A DNA stretch of 64,000 nucleotides from contig NMRB01000133.1 of assembly GCA_002633025.1 (NCBI GenBank), positions 190,032-254,031 of the forward strand, in the 5' to 3' direction. Shown piece by piece: positions 12,701-22,636 of this stretch. Source of the DNA: Notospermus geniculatus. Its lineage: Eukaryota; Nemertea; Pilidiophora; Heteronemertea; Lineidae. Under the pieces are notes generated by a model. The model saw only the letters and a program-made list of their open reading frames with translations, made no database searches and had not been told where the DNA came from. Position numbers and translations under genes: made by a program. The first letter of the stretch is position 1. Each line of letters begins with the position of its first letter.

Positions 12701-15700
12701 CCCTGTGACCTTGAAACTAGGTCAAGGTCAAAACCCCTATGATATATTGTGAAGCTGTCACAGATAAACCTTCACACAAAATTTCATCACTTTATCACAA
12801 TTACTTTAGGAGTAATGACCATAAATGTGTTTTTCACATAACGCCCCCTGGTGGAAAGACAGGGAGTTGGATCGAAATTCCAAGAGTGTTGTGCACAATA
12901 GTGGATGAGTACCTAATACATACTAAAGTTTCAAGCTCCTCCGTTGAACGGTCTAGGAGGAGATATCACTTTCGGACAGCCGAACAGCCGGACGGCCGGA
13001 CAGCCGGACTGACGGCGGAGGGTAAAACAATATCTCCCCGACTTTTTTCAAAAAGCGGGGAGATAATAAATGCCTCACAACACGATAGCTGAGATAGCTG
13101 AAATGTACGTCTCTGCAGGTTGACAATAAGCGTGGAGAGCAGTGATAATAGTTGAGTAAACTGACGACCAGTGATGATCACTTGCGACAAGCACATGCTT
13201 TTACTGGACATGCTGGAGCAGGTATGTTGTGTTTTGTGGTGAGACATCTTTTTAAATACACCCTGAATATTATTATATCATTTTGTGTGTCGCCTTTTGT
13301 GCTCTATTTTCTGAATATGCCATCAAAATAGTGATGCACCTGACTGTTTCTGTTTCCATAACATCCGACACGTTGTGTGGGTGCGTTAAGTAATCCATTA
13401 GTCATTTAACCATGACTTCCAGGTGTAAACGGTCAAGTGGGCTACTTAAATCTTGAGATGAACCAAGATGATTCACAAACATGAACTCCCAAGTAAACAA
13501 GTCATTACAACAGGCAGGAAACAGATAATCAGGAACTATTCAACAGAAAAAAATACATCTTGATTATCTTATGATTCAGTCTCAAGTACACTATTATTAA
13601 AGCCACACTGTACTGAAAATCCTTACGTCCTCCGACACAAGAGATGACTTCTGGGATCTCTACTACTCAGTGGGGTCGAAAATTTGCAAAATTCAGAGAC
13701 GACTTTATGTTTACTACCATTTCGTGTGTCGTTTTTTGTGCTCTGTGTTGGATATCTCCGACACAATGTAGTGTAAAATGTACTAGATTCTATCTGAATA
13801 CATAAGAGCTCTGCCTGTATTTTTTTTGAATGTGTGCAGAATAGTAGAGCCGGATTCTTTGAAGTATGTATCTGGCAAGATTTTGGGGACCTTCCCAAGG
13901 CTATGAGACCTCTACCTTCATTTCCTAACACTTTGAACATACCGTAAAATTCAATGCAGAGGAGCTTTAACTATACAAGGAACTCATGCAGCTCATGCAG
14001 GAGCAGTTTCACATTGGGTGTGATTCAGGATAACAAACACCGAAGTAAAAACAGCCCAAGAACAAGATTGGGCCAGGAAATAGATAATAAGGTACTCGAC
14101 CAAATGATCGTGTATCATGTGAGTCAGTGTCAAGTGTTCATTTGGAACCTTCTGTTCAGCACATTTACAAGGGGTATGCAACATAATGAGTCAGTAGTTC
14201 ACAACTGAGCTGGACAGACACGTTGAAAATAGTCCGTGTGCAGTCCACTCTCAGATGGCTAACCCAAGGCTCGGACGCATTGATCGGTTTAACAGACAAC
14301 TTGTAGATGGCAGCACACTTTTTGAAATGGTTTACTGCCATGTTGCTTTTGTTGTGAAGGTGCCTAACTACGGGCTGCACTTCCTGTGACTAAGCGTGAT
14401 ACACAGCGCACTATCCGAACAGGGATTGTTCCAAGATCTCATAGAACAAAGCAGAGTGGAGCAGTCATAACCATCTGAAATAAGACTGAACATTACAAGA
14501 CACTTACCTCTGTGCTGGTTCCAGCTGTTCCATTGACTACAGGTCCTAGAACATAACCGGGGTTAATCGTAGCTAACTCAATTTTCTCTTCATCTGAAAA
14601 CAAATACAATGTAGAGTATTAGCTGCACAAAGACCAATGATGATAGGACCAAGAGGGACCCTAGTCCCCTCCTGGTTCTGAGATGGAACATCATTTGTCA
14701 CACGATCTAGCAAAAGTAGGCACTTGTTGCAAACAAGGAAAGGGTTAACTGCTTTATAGTTGTGGACAGCAGTGATATTAGGGAGGTTTCGCAAGTGCCC
14801 AGTTAGGCCATACGACTACGTTTATCTATTGTTTGGGTGCACTCACACAATAGATAAACGTCGTCGTAGAGACTAACCGGGCGCTTGTGAAATCTCCCTA
14901 ATAGTTGAGTAGCTGACGTCCAATGATGATCACCTGCGACTTGTGCCGGCTTTTGCTAGAGCGGCTCACATTTATCTCTGAGAGAAACTTCTCATGATAC
15001 CAATACACCAAGATCTACTAATATCTAGGGACAATTTCATGACAAACCATCATTTTGCTCCGCCCCACCATCTTAGTTTTGACGGAGATTTCGTAAGAGT
15101 GCACTTGATCTGGTAGGCAAACCTAAACATGTGGTTGGTTGCGAGATATGAAATTGTCTACGAGATGTAAGTACGCATGCGTGATTTTCCAACAAATCCA
15201 AGATAGGGCCTGCAGAGATGCCAACCTCAAATTGACCCTTCCAGTAATTTTTCACCCCAAAAAGCCCAATTTCAAGTAATTTGAGGAAGGCTTCAAGTAA
15301 TCAGTGGATGTATTCAATTCAACGTTACACACGATCATCATGGTGCAAAAGACATGAAAATCATCCTTCTTTGATTGCTCCAAAACAGGGTATTTTTCCA
15401 AGTATTCCTGCCGATACCTCTGCACAGCCTTCAAACTTTTGACAGGCGGTCCAGCAGACATGATGACTAGCCTATGTAACAAAGCCCGAAATCGATCAGA
15501 ACATCAGCAGATATTCCAACATTTCCCAGCAAAATCGCGCTTCACATGCGCTTTTTATGGGCACCGCCATTCCACATTCATGAACCAGACGATGCGCAGT
15601 GGACAAAATCCAGCGATCTGCGCAGTTTAGTTTGTCAAAAGGCTGATAGACGTCTCTCATGCGCCGCATGAACAATCTCCATACATCGTCAAGCCACACG

Positions 15701-18700
15701 TTTAAAGTCAAGTAAAAAAAATTTTTGGGATAAAAAAATTTGTTTTGCCGTAATTTTTCGGATTACGGCCGGAATAGCTGGAAAATCGGCAAAAAACGTA
15801 GAAATTACGGCAAAAACGTAATGGTTGGCATCTCTGGGCCTGTTGAAATGATGGATATCGGGACCAAATACGACAGCCACCAAACGGTCCCTTAGGCCCA
15901 ACATACGATACCTGATAATTCTTTTACATAGTCCCACGCTGCCTTTTCTGCCAGTGTTTTACTCTTTGTGTACATTTCTGTTACTTTTTCTGCATCCGAC
16001 CAGTCCTCCTCCGTGAACACTTTCTCGGGATCTGTTGATAGTAGACCTCCTGGAAATAATTCATCAAAAGTTTAGGGAGAGTCATGGAAATATGATGTAC
16101 AGTGTTCCCTTGCTACATATATTACAAACCCTTCGTGGTCCAAGGGTTAAGTTTGGACTAACAAGGAGTCAAGTAAGTGTGATGTATTTGATTTTTCCAT
16201 CAAGGCTGAAGCCATAGCATTATTGGCCCTGGTGAGTACCGAAGAGGCCACCTCAAGCTACTCGTGTTCCTCACTTGGATGGGGTCTTTTACTTGCCCTT
16301 GCAAAGGAACAAGGCACCACGGCTTACTGTTCCATGCGATGGACTGAAGAGCCAGGGATGATTAATCCCATATGGCCCGGGCTGGATTCGAACCTGGTGT
16401 AAAATGTTTCTATGTGCCCATGTGCCAGTGTGACATTACAATAAACAGTGAGTCCGTTTCCCAGTGCGTTCCGAACAATGGGAATCACACAGAAAATAGG
16501 CCCTATTGAAAAACATTACACCAAGACCTATGCCTCTGTGACGTCCTACCCCCCACGCTTACTTACCAGACATTGCTACACATGAACTAGTTAGTACAAC
16601 CCGTTTGACTTTCTCGGCTACACAAGCTTTCAACACATTCTTTGTTCCTTCAACGGCTGGTTCTAGTATCTCTTTCTCATCTTTTGGCACGGCATTTGGG
16701 AATGGGCTGGCGATGTGGATGACATAGTCGCAACCTTTGACAGCTCTGGAATGGAATAGAGACGCTGCAGAAATTTAACATACTGGACAACCCTCACTGG
16801 CCCTTGCTCCATCTCTTTCTGTTAACTTGTATTCTGAAATGGGCTGTCTTAACCCCTTTTACAAAATTTTTATCGTGCTCGCTCCGGACTGAGCACGAAT
16901 CGGTATAATTTTGCCCAGAGTCAACGGGTGGAGATAGCTTCTCCCGGTACCAAATTAGCCCTGCAATCCGAGGTAGGTCGGTCCAGGTCAAGCACAGTTC
17001 GGCTGAAATTCCGCCATCCAAAACAGCTAGTATCGAGCCCGCTTATCTGGGCACAGTGCGCTTGAGTCAACTACCCGACCTTGGCCTTTACGTCATTGCC
17101 GCGAAACCTCCATGGCATTCAGCGCTATTTTATAAGTGACTGGGTGGGCTTCACCCGGGTTTGTCTTGGTTGATTTCTGTAGTGTAAATGGGCCTATCCC
17201 GCTTGAAATCAAAGCGGGCTTGGTCCAACCGGGCTGTGTAAAAGGGGCTTAGCCAAACATGGAATGGCACGTACCCAGACCACGAACGTCATTCCGCTTG
17301 ACAAAGTAACCCATCATGGAGCGAAGTGAAGTACTTACGGCCCCCATGTGTCTTCTTTTAAAAGATCCGCCTCGACAAGTTCTAGTTTATGATCAGCCTC
17401 AGGGGCCAGTTCATAGAGTGGTTTTAGCCGTTCCTCATTCTCTAGGCTTCTTACTGTGCCGCGTACACGATAGCCCTGCTCTTGCAGCTGCTTGATCACC
17501 CAGGACGCGATGAAGCCCGACGCACCCGTCACACACACAACTGAAATGAAAAAGAAGGTGCTCGTTGAGAAACTTAGATTTTGCAATCAATCATGGGATC
17601 ATTGACATCTTGTGAAAGACCTACATGTAAGGCCTCCTAAGGGACCTTAGCCTTCTTACAAGGGGTGTGCACTAAGGTACTGGTGCTGAAGTGGTTCATG
17701 TTGGCATATCAAGGGTGTAGCCACATTATACGATTCTGCACGTTACAACCCAAACATTCGTCGTCCAGCTAGTCTTGCGATAAATAAGTCGTAAGACTAG
17801 AGTGTCCACACTATACGATTACATCAGCCGACTGACGCAGGGATTTTCCCGCCAAAGTTCAATTAGGTAGTCTTTCCAGTCATCCGCCCCAGAAATCAGC
17901 CATGATGACTGTAATCATGTGACTAAATGAAACACCCTGATTGGTTATCGCAATTGAATCTGGTCGTAAGTCGCACACTTCGCGACCCGACAGTTGGGTC
18001 GTGTCGCCTGTCGTGCACGATTCAGTCTCATAAGACTGGACCAATTCAGTCTTGTACGACTGGGTCTTCAGTTCTGTAAGACTTTTCCACATTATCCAAC
18101 ACGATTGGCTGACGGAGTTTAAAAGCAGTCATGTCGGGCTCGAGTTGTATAATGTGGCCAGCCCCTTTGGATAAGCCAGACAGCTTCCCCATTTACAGAT
18201 ATTCCCTCTGACAGCTCCGTCTTTTAAAACATTTCACACAGAGGTTTCATATTCCTGTAACTTCAGTAAAAGAAAGAAAGGTACAAGGGTTGGAGAAAAT
18301 ACCTTAAAAGAGAATCCTGACAAAGGCTGTGCAACACAGTGTTAGGTAATTCAATTCAAGGTTAGACATCAAAAGCATTTCAACTCAGAGTACCGATGCA
18401 CCGAGCCAAGAGGCCCATCTGACCTTTAGATTAAAAGATGATGTCGACTTTCTACCAGGGTACCAAAGGACTAAAAACCACAAAAACACACGTCTAAAGG
18501 GAAATGGCATTGAAAGGCAAAGAGAACCTTGGAGTTCTGACACGTTCAAAGCTTAAAGCTGCGTTTATTTGACATGCGGTATAAGCGGAATGCGGGTCAC
18601 GGAAATGAAACGCGGTATAGACATCCGTTCACTCCAAGCTATTTCCATTCATCCATTTATCTGCACACGGTCAGCGCTTTGCAGAACGCGGAAAGACTGA

Positions 18701-21700
18701 TCACTCGGTGTAGCGATTTTTCCGTCCGGAATAAAAGTCCGCGGCATACAGAGCACCGTGATTGCACAAGGACGGACCAAACCGGCACCATGCTTACCCA
18801 AACAGAAGTGATACCGTGTGCAGATAAATGGAACATGCGGAATGTAACCGCGTTCCGTTTCCGCGATCCGCATTCCGCTTACCGCGTGTCTGGTAAACGT
18901 AGCTTTAGGCTTCATTCAATCTGTCTAGGATTTTCAGGGCTGATGGGATTCAGACTTCCTTGATATCGAGGCAATATTAAATCAATTCATGGCAAGGACA
19001 AGAAACAACTGGAATTTTCCTAAGGCCTTATTTCATGGATCCAGGTAGCTCCCAGACATCGTTCCCCTCCAATGGCTACAGGAGGATAATATTTCTAGGA
19101 AAATAAGACTAACATGCAGAAAAATCAGCATCTTTTTTGTTGAGTGAACAAGGTAACTTTACCCTGAATGCTATCTTTGAGAGGTTAATATGGTCTTTGA
19201 CTGCTGTAGGTCCGATTCATTCAGAAAAACATACTGGATTCCCTGTCACATAAGAGACAGAAACAGATGTCCCATACAACATGTTCAGCACACTGGGGTC
19301 ACTAGTCATTAAAACTACTGAAATGAAATTGACATCGCGGTACTGATCAATTTCCCACACAAAAGGCGTCCATTGTATAGGACCGGGTTTCTGTGTGCTG
19401 CCCTCTATCGAAGCTAGGATCCCCAGTGTTAAAACATATGCTTTGTCAGACATAAAGCACCGTAAAGGGTCTATATTGNCCGGACAATGCCCCACCCCTT
19501 GTAACGTAGGCCCACCCAGAGATTCAGTGGGGGGGGGGCCATATTCACTGACAACATCATCGACCCTAACGCGTCAAGTCCCTGAGATATCATCCGTAGA
19601 AACATACTGAATTCCCAACTCCATTCAACCGGTACAAGAAGTCATCCCGGTGCAATATGAGCTAACGTCTGGCTTACATTAATTATGTCAATCCCCGGCA
19701 GGAAAAATCAATAGTCAGTGCACTACATATTGTATAATATGGCCGCCGCTAACACATGTAGCAACAGGCTGATAGCAACAAAAACATGGAAAAGAGCAGA
19801 AAAAGTGCAAATATGATGAAATATTCTGTATCTAGTGATCCCCTCCTGATATGAGTGCATTATGTATTTGATTTTTCCATCAGGGCCGAAGCCATAGCAT
19901 TATTGGCCCTGGTAAGTACGTACGAGGCCATCTCAAGCTACTCATGTTACTCACTTGGATGGCGTCTTACTTGCATTTGCAAAGACACAAGATACAAGGT
20001 ACCACGGCTGTACTGTCCCATGCAATGGACGTGAAGACCCAGGGAGGTGTATCCCCATTTCGCATACAATTTTTTTTTGGGGGGGGGGGGTTGGTGGTAG
20101 AGTGGTAAATTCTCTGGTTCCACTCCTGCCTGGTTTGTTCCCAGTGGTATAACCCACAACTTAAGCAAGCTCCTCTTTGATTTGCCAACAGAAGATTCTT
20201 GGGGATGGCATGTGGACAATGCACTGTTATTTTGTGCCTGTGGTATGACAAAGCTGGCCATTTAGCAGTCCAAAGCCCCCCCCCCCTCCGCAAAAAAGAG
20301 ACAACAACGCTGCACATTATTTGTATTTAGGAAAAGATGCATTAGATGGTTGCAATGAACACTTCCCGACCCACCCAGCCTCCTCAAGGGTGTCGTTTGT
20401 GCTGATGTTGTATGCTAAAAGTGAGAAACGTTTTAGCATTATTATGATAAAGAGCGTGCATTTGCTCATAACAAAATTTAACTTGTCCCCAACAGCTGGT
20501 AACTGGTTGAGTGTCTCAGCAGATGTTCCTGACAAAAAAAACATGGCATATGCTGGTGTTTTTATCATCTGTGATAAAAGTTGAGATAAATAGAAATCAA
20601 GGAACCGTTAATAAACGGCACACTCACTCGCTGGCAAAAGTATGTGACAAAAGAGATGTGTGGGTTTATTATGACTGTATTGGAAGGATGTTCCTAGAAC
20701 CAGCCACAGAAAAGTGGGTCAGGGGTGTGCGTCAAATTTTAAACAATCCACATGTTTTTACATGCATTTCTACACATTTCACGAACGCATCATGAAAATT
20801 GGCAGGTGATACCCCAAGCAGAGAATGTGCTCAAGACAATTGCCAGACCTCCAAACCTAACACTGCACATACCGGGTAAAGGGTTAAAGGGGATAGGCCA
20901 GACAAACAGACCAAAGGCAATATGAAAAAACAAAAAAAACATGGCATATGCTGGTGTTTTTATCATCTGTGATAAAAGTTGAGATAAATAGAAATCAAGG
21001 AACCGTTAATAAACGGCACACACGCTTGCAAAAGTATGTGACAAAAGAGATGCGTGGGTTTATTATGACTACTATTGGAAGGATGTTCCTAGAACCAGCC
21101 ACAGAAAAGTAGGTCAGAGGAGTGCGTCAAATTTTTAACACAATCCACGTTTTTTAAAGGCATTTCCACATATTTCAAGAATGCAGCATGAAAATTGGCA
21201 GGTGATACCCTGAGCAGAAAATGTCCTCAACACAACTGCCAAATCTCCAAACCTAACAGTACACAAAGGGTTAAAGGGATAGGCCAGACAAACAGACCAA
21301 AAGCAATATGAAAACCCGAAAATGATAAATTACAAACAGGCCTACTCAAAACAAACTAAATTCCACCCAAATTACCAACATTCATCATTTCTGTACAAAA
21401 GTAATTTAAAGGTACACTGCACTCAACAATTTGCACCCCTGCCCCTCCAAGACCTTCCTGCCATCCCATTCAAGGCATGACACACAACAAAACGAATTGG
21501 TACACAGGACTAGGCCTACTGGCAGCATAGCTTCAACTACTTCTCATTCCTGACTTAATGAGAATATAGCATGTATTTTGTTTGATAATAGATTACTATG
21601 ACAATGGGCCTACAACAATTTCATCCCATAATTAACCTACCTGTGTCAGTAATAGCCGTCGCCCCAGAAGTTGTCTCTACGTCTTGTACCTCAGAATCTC

Positions 21701-21704
21701 CCAT
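3511..21704 (-). CDS. Extended short-chain dehydrogenase/reductase (dihydroflavonol/cinnamoyl-CoA reductase-like), nine exons
   Basis: Nine exons (21641-21704, 17339-17540, 16567-16745, 15912-16049, 14508-14593, 7154-7274, 6177-6379, 5421-5594, 3511-3762) join in frame through GT-AG introns into 472 residues. Seen: the Rossmann motif TGASGFIA (about 26-33), GTVRS (49-53), VVLTSS (138-143) with the candidate catalytic Ser, YTKSK (175-179) giving the Tyr and Lys, INPGYVLGP (204-212), VDVRDVALAHIKAM, and WLREMAQIIAKEF followed by a typical SDR C-terminus. Known: this SDR group binds NAD(P)H at TGxxGxxA and reduces aldehydes, ketones or related carbonyls; GTVRS with Arg often accompanies NADPH preference. 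Substrate is unknown. The chosen ATG has AAAATGG context and an in-frame TAA five codons upstream. Odd features: after about residue 361 comes a Lys/Glu-rich tail (KPKPKKEKKKK, then about 70 mostly charged residues), and the final 28 residues come from a transposon fragment. No signal peptide or membrane segment is evident, so it is probably cytosolic. Confidence 0.92.
4086..5337. mobile_element. Full-length ATGAAATGG...GAGCTA element in reductase intron 8
   Basis: Begins ATGAAATGGCCAGGG and ends in a hairpin (agctcacctc/gaggtgagct) followed by A. The same termini bound the 44149-45084 copy, which has a matching empty site. Inside are several diverged blocks of about 120 bases containing aagatggc..ctggcggccat, paired tgacc/aggtca motifs at 4957-4985, and a gacgacgg run at 5233-5298. 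It encodes no protein. Confidence 0.8.
5421..5594 (-). CDS. Reductase exon 8, end of SDR fold and start of charged tail
   Basis: Starts MKEKLEIEPRNFEETLLEM and continues CTSMIEKGMVKK, the usual C-terminal helix of this group. It then adds KPKPKKEKKKKETAEQPEQ, beyond the ordinary family length. Donor gtgagg. Confidence 0.88.
5731..5850. repeat. Long near-perfect inverted repeat in reductase intron 7
   Basis: Two arms of nearly 60 bases meet with a single-base centre at 5790 (caaacaatagaa/ttctattgtttg). They remain paired out through gtttgacgggcgc and aggccttt, with only a few mismatches. This is typical of a foldback MITE. Confidence 0.85.
6177..6379 (-). CDS. Reductase exon 7
   Basis: Encodes HRHLLVNTNIWLREMAQIIA, then AKEFKPKGYNVPTANCPYF, then FDKTTKMVLPQIGKVTKFDN. 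This is the C-terminal substrate-domain part of the family. Acceptor ctttag, donor gtaggt. Confidence 0.92.
6801..7066. mobile_element. MITE with a second MITE nested inside, in reductase intron 6
   Basis: The outer ends are inverted copies of agccagcag..accagg. Inside, 6892-7034 has its own ends (ggtagccacatagaaaccccg and the reverse of ggagtttctatgtggccacc). Related outer ends occur near 39066 and 40515. Confidence 0.7.
7154..7274 (-). CDS. Reductase exon 6
   Basis: Encodes LNFPVVDVRDVALAHIKAM and TSEEAAG, the conserved DVRDVA motif of extended SDRs. Intron 5, before it, is 7.2 kb and full of mobile elements. Confidence 0.92.
7275..7595. other. Intron 5, AT-rich start
   Basis: AT-rich sequence directly upstream of the exon 6 acceptor, with several aaataaaatg-like stretches. 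No repeat or gene recognised. Confidence 0.5.
7596..7995 (+). repeat. Two SINE-like pieces with 5S rRNA-like promoter region
   Basis: The segments at about 7596-7700 and 7840-7995 both begin near cccttgcagctac. Each contains gagctagaagtta, and about 30 bases later acgtggatggccgacg or gtggatgggtgaccgg. That order and spacing resemble the internal control region of 5S rRNA (aagctaagca, then ttggatgggagacc). They are too diverged to be 5S genes. Confidence 0.55.
7996..8278. other. Intron 5, no feature recognised
   Basis: Ordinary intron sequence; no repeat, exon or RNA gene was identified by eye. Confidence 0.4.
8279..8358. mobile_element. 80-base perfect-stem foldback element
   Basis: The arm tgagaacatcaggggttct continues to gctcgctccc and pairs with its reverse complement after a loop of about 12 bases, with only two mismatches. 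It is likely a very small MITE. Confidence 0.75.
8455..9365. mobile_element. Inverted-repeat transposon inserted into a family Z element
   Basis: Perfect 15-base terminal repeats, CAGGGCTGCCAACCC and GGGTTGGCAGCCCTG, are flanked by the 7-base direct repeat GGCTATG (8448-8454 and 9366-9372). The flanks together reconstitute the start of a family Z repeat, so this is an insertion into older repeat DNA. The interior holds A- and T-runs and gtgtatttt repeats but no transposase. A single N lies at 9274. Confidence 0.85.
9366..9606 (-). mobile_element. Family Z MITE (right part; left part at about 8444-8454)
   Basis: The reverse complement matches copies at 25698, 28553, 33255, 41765 and 53335, with the landmarks gtcgacagctggcgccac, cattctccaa and aacaacattgtcaatagagg. 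Another inverted-orientation pair lies at 47872 and 59125. Confidence 0.8.
9607..10085. other. Intron 5, no gene seen
   Basis: Contains a C-run at about 9706-9723. Otherwise unremarkable sequence with no exon or repeat recognised. Confidence 0.4.
10088..10345. mobile_element. Probable MITE rich in TGACGTCA-type sites
   Basis: Contains many cgtcaaaatgtca, gtgacgtca and tttgacgtcatcgcc words in inverted arrangement, related in style to the 59860-60028 insertion. Ends were not fixed. Confidence 0.45.
10346..10935. other. Intron 5, no gene seen
   Basis: Contains short local repeats of gcctacagac and gggcacagagaac. No exon or RNA gene recognised. Confidence 0.4.
10936..11147. mobile_element. MITE, CRE-rich family
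   Basis: Terminal inverted repeats of at least 30 bases: atcactccaaaagagcgcag at the left, paired with ctgcgcttttttggagtgat at the right. The interior includes gtcacgacgtcccg and acgacgtcatgatcg. A relative sits at 49027-49252. Confidence 0.8.
11148..11825. other. Intron 5, no gene seen
   Basis: Unremarkable AT-rich sequence; short open frames show no recognisable protein. Confidence 0.4.
11826..12080 (-). mobile_element. SINE family 1 (tRNA-Val-like head), 5' part lost
   Basis: Read on the minus strand, the body runs from the lost tRNA part through ccagggccaataatgctatg to a tail of aaatacaaatac repeats at 11828-11850. The tRNA-related head seen in the 52.2 and 62.2 kb copies is missing here. 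Confidence 0.75.
12198..12533. mobile_element. G-rich MITE with CAGNGTTTCCGCCAG ends
   Basis: Left end cagtgtttccgccag; right end, reversed, cagggtttccgccagg. The interior holds G-runs, then tgcagactaacctttttc and long A/T runs. Related copies: 23255-23495, 52620-52808, 55206-55411. CAGNG ends resemble hAT elements. Confidence 0.75.
12535..13068. repeat. Repeat with two internal copies and a terminal hairpin
   Basis: Segments 12538-12670 and 12848-12970 are diverged copies (tgttgtgcaca..agtggatgagtac..tcctcc..ttgaacggt). At 12698-12732 is a tgacc..aggtcaaggtca cluster. A ccggacggccggacagccgg run and a hairpin (tatctccccg/cggggagata) end it at 13068, the layout of the 4086-5337 family. Confidence 0.65.
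13075..13235 (-). mobile_element. Family V MITE (diverged)
   Basis: Matches the family with ends tgtgacccgctccagcaaaag seen at 48455-48660 and 59690-59870, including acgtctctgcaggttgacaa and gatgatcacttgcgacaagc. Confidence 0.6.
13598..13972. mobile_element. TTAA-type MITE related to 28258-28543
   Basis: Ends ttaaagccacactgtactga and the reverse of attcaatgcagaggagcttt. The interior shares the ctcatag..cttccc..tttgaagtatgtatc content of the 28.3 kb element in reverse orientation. Confidence 0.7.
13973..14507. other. Intron 5, upstream end
   Basis: Unremarkable sequence between a MITE and the donor of exon 5; no additional exon was found. Confidence 0.4.
14508..14593 (-). CDS. Reductase exon 5
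   Basis: Encodes EEKIELATINPGYVLGPVV and NGTAGTSTE. The NPGYVLGP stretch is a conserved substrate-side loop in this family. Acceptor ttttcag, donor gtaagt; it ends in phase 0. Confidence 0.92.
14697..14968. mobile_element. Family V MITE split by a foldback element
   Basis: The family V sequence ...cagcagtgata / atagttgagta... is interrupted at 14777-14902 by an inverted repeat (tagggaggtttcgcaagtgc against gcgcttgtgaaatctcccta; inner arms ttatctattgt/acaatagataa). Confidence 0.75.
15213..15836. mobile_element. Inverted-repeat transposon with TGCCAACC ends
   Basis: Perfect terminal repeats CAGAGATGCCAACC and GGTTGGCATCTCTG are flanked by the direct repeat GGCCTG (15207-15212 and 15837-15842). 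It shares the CAG-G-TGCCAACC end type with the 8455-9365 element. No transposase is encoded. Confidence 0.8.
15912..16049 (-). CDS. Reductase exon 4, catalytic YxxxK
   Basis: Encodes FTEEDWSDAEKVTEMYTKSK followed by TLAEKAAWDYVKE. YTKSK is the catalytic Tyr-xxx-Lys. Acceptor tttccag, donor gtatcg. Confidence 0.93.
16182..16402 (-). mobile_element. SINE family 1
   Basis: The minus-strand order is ggttcgaatccagcccggg (B-box), then the body, then the tail near caaatacatcac. The tRNA head is shortened. It lies in reductase intron 3. Confidence 0.8.
16567..16745 (-). CDS. Reductase exon 3
   Basis: Encodes AVKGCDYVIHIASPF, EPAVEGTKNVLKACVAE and KRVVLTSSCVAMS. HIASP and VLTSS are standard landmarks of this SDR group; the TSS segment provides the active-site serine. 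Donor gtaagt. Confidence 0.93.
16850..17253. mobile_element. MITE with CCCCTTTTACA ends in reductase intron 2
   Basis: The left end accccttttacaaaat and the right end gtgtaaaaggggct are inverted. Interior words gtgctcg, cccggtaccaaatt and ggtccaggtc are shared with the 51880-52088 element. Confidence 0.65.
17339..17540 (-). CDS. Reductase exon 2, nucleotide-binding motif
   Basis: Acceptor atttcag and donor gtaagt. It carries VCVTGASGFIASWVI and RVRGTVRSLEN, the dinucleotide-binding beta-alpha-beta unit, and ends inside the codon for Pro 89. Confidence 0.93.
17705..18172. mobile_element. MITE with CCACATTATAC ends in reductase intron 1
   Basis: Left end gtgtagccacattatacgat and right end cgagttgtataatgtggcca form an inverted pair. 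The interior repeats cagtctta/taagactg words. Confidence 0.75.
18554..18912. mobile_element. MITE with TAAAGCTGCGTTTA ends in reductase intron 1
   Basis: The left taaagctgcgtttatttgac..gcggtataagcggaatgcgg pairs with the right end (reverse: taaagctacgtttaccagac..gcggtaagcggaatgcgg), giving arms of about 60 bases. Confidence 0.8.
18913..19862. other. Reductase intron 1, no gene seen
   Basis: No exon or clear repeat. A single N lies at 19489. The words aaacatactg..attccc occur on both sides of it (19228 and 19600), which may mark an imperfect join. Confidence 0.4.
19863..20045 (-). mobile_element. SINE family 1, truncated
   Basis: Tail and body (tttttccatcagggccgaag to tggacgtgaagacccaggg) are present. 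The tRNA head is missing and is followed by a T-run and G-run at 20070-20090. Confidence 0.75.
20525..21325. repeat. Two tandem copies of a roughly 395-base block
   Basis: 20528-20922 and 20927-21322 run in parallel from aacatggcatatgctggtg through cgttaataaacggcacac to aggccagacaaacagaccaaa, with scattered differences and small indels. No coding signal. Confidence 0.85.
21641..21704 (-). CDS. Reductase exon 1 (start codon)
   Basis: Encodes MGDSEVQDVETTSGATAITD and ends one base into a codon before gtaggt. It is only 64 bases long. The phase matches exon 2, giving DTVVCVTGASG across the junction. Confidence 0.85.
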
Positions 21705-22300
21705 TTTTGACAGAATTTATGACAATATCTAGAAATCTGATGAGAATATGAAATATCACGGTATGTCCCAGTAAGAGGTGATACCAATTGTCCAATAGCC
21801 AAACAGATGGAGTGAAATCACAACAGATTTGAATTAAATCGTCAAATTGGACACTCTCGGCCAGAAATTAATCCAAATTTGGAATATCCTTGATTTCCTG
21901 GACAAGCTATCCAATTTTACTGAAAAGATTGTGTAAAATTGCTTGAATTGAGATTCCTATCGAAAGTAGCCGTCAAAACCACACCCTTTGATAAGCCTGT
22001 CTGTCTGCACTCAGTAATGAGACCGGTCCAGCGAGAAATCCAACTGCTTATGAATCACCAACCAGACATGCACAAGATAAACCACAGACAGCACTGCATA
22101 AACCATGTAGTTTAACATGGAGAGAGTCAAATGGCTGGATACATTAGGAAATGGGGCACCAAATGGGAGATGATCTTTATCACAGCATGGAGGGATTCAG
22201 GACATTAAATTCTGGTTAACCCTCGAGGTGCTGGTCTCAATAAACCAACGTCACTCATGATGGCTTTCATGTTTAGAAATTTTGTCACAATCATGTCATC
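21705..22300. other. Upstream flank of the reductase gene
   Basis: This should hold the 5' UTR and promoter of the minus-strand reductase. An in-frame TAA lies at 21717-21719. No convincing TATA box or other core element was identified. Confidence 0.4.
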
Positions 22301-22525
22301 TGTATTAGATTTTTCCGCCAAGGCCGAAGCCATAGCATTATTGCCCCTGGTAAGTACGGAAGTACTCATGTTCCTCACTTGGATGGGGTCTTTTACTTGC
22401 CCTTGCAACGGCACAAGGTACAAGGCAGGGGTAGGGATGATTTATCCCACATGGCCCGGGCTGAATTCGAACCTAGGACCTGCCACTTGCTTAGGGGACG
22501 TGATAACCCTAGGCTATGAAGTCAT
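22301..22525 (-). mobile_element. SINE family 1 with tRNA-like head
   Basis: The minus strand reads tagcctagggttatcacg (A-box region), then ggttcgaattcagcc (B-box), then the body and the tail. There is a short internal deletion in the body. Confidence 0.8.
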
Positions 22526-22636
22526 GTCATTTGACAGGATGACATGAGGTCATGGGACTATAAATCTGAAGACACCATCTGGACTTCTTCAATACATGTA
22601 GGGGGACCCAAAGCAAATCCCGACTGCAGTAGGAGT

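Noticed and set aside
13623-13940. 105-codon minus-strand frame in reductase intron 5
   Set aside because: Lies inside a MITE related to 28258-28543 and shows no homology to RABGAP1 TBC exons or other proteins.
2861-21704. Possible TBC-domain exons of RABGAP1 between the visible exons and the reductase
   Set aside because: I looked for TBC motifs on the minus strand and found none. All convincing coding segments there belong to the reductase.
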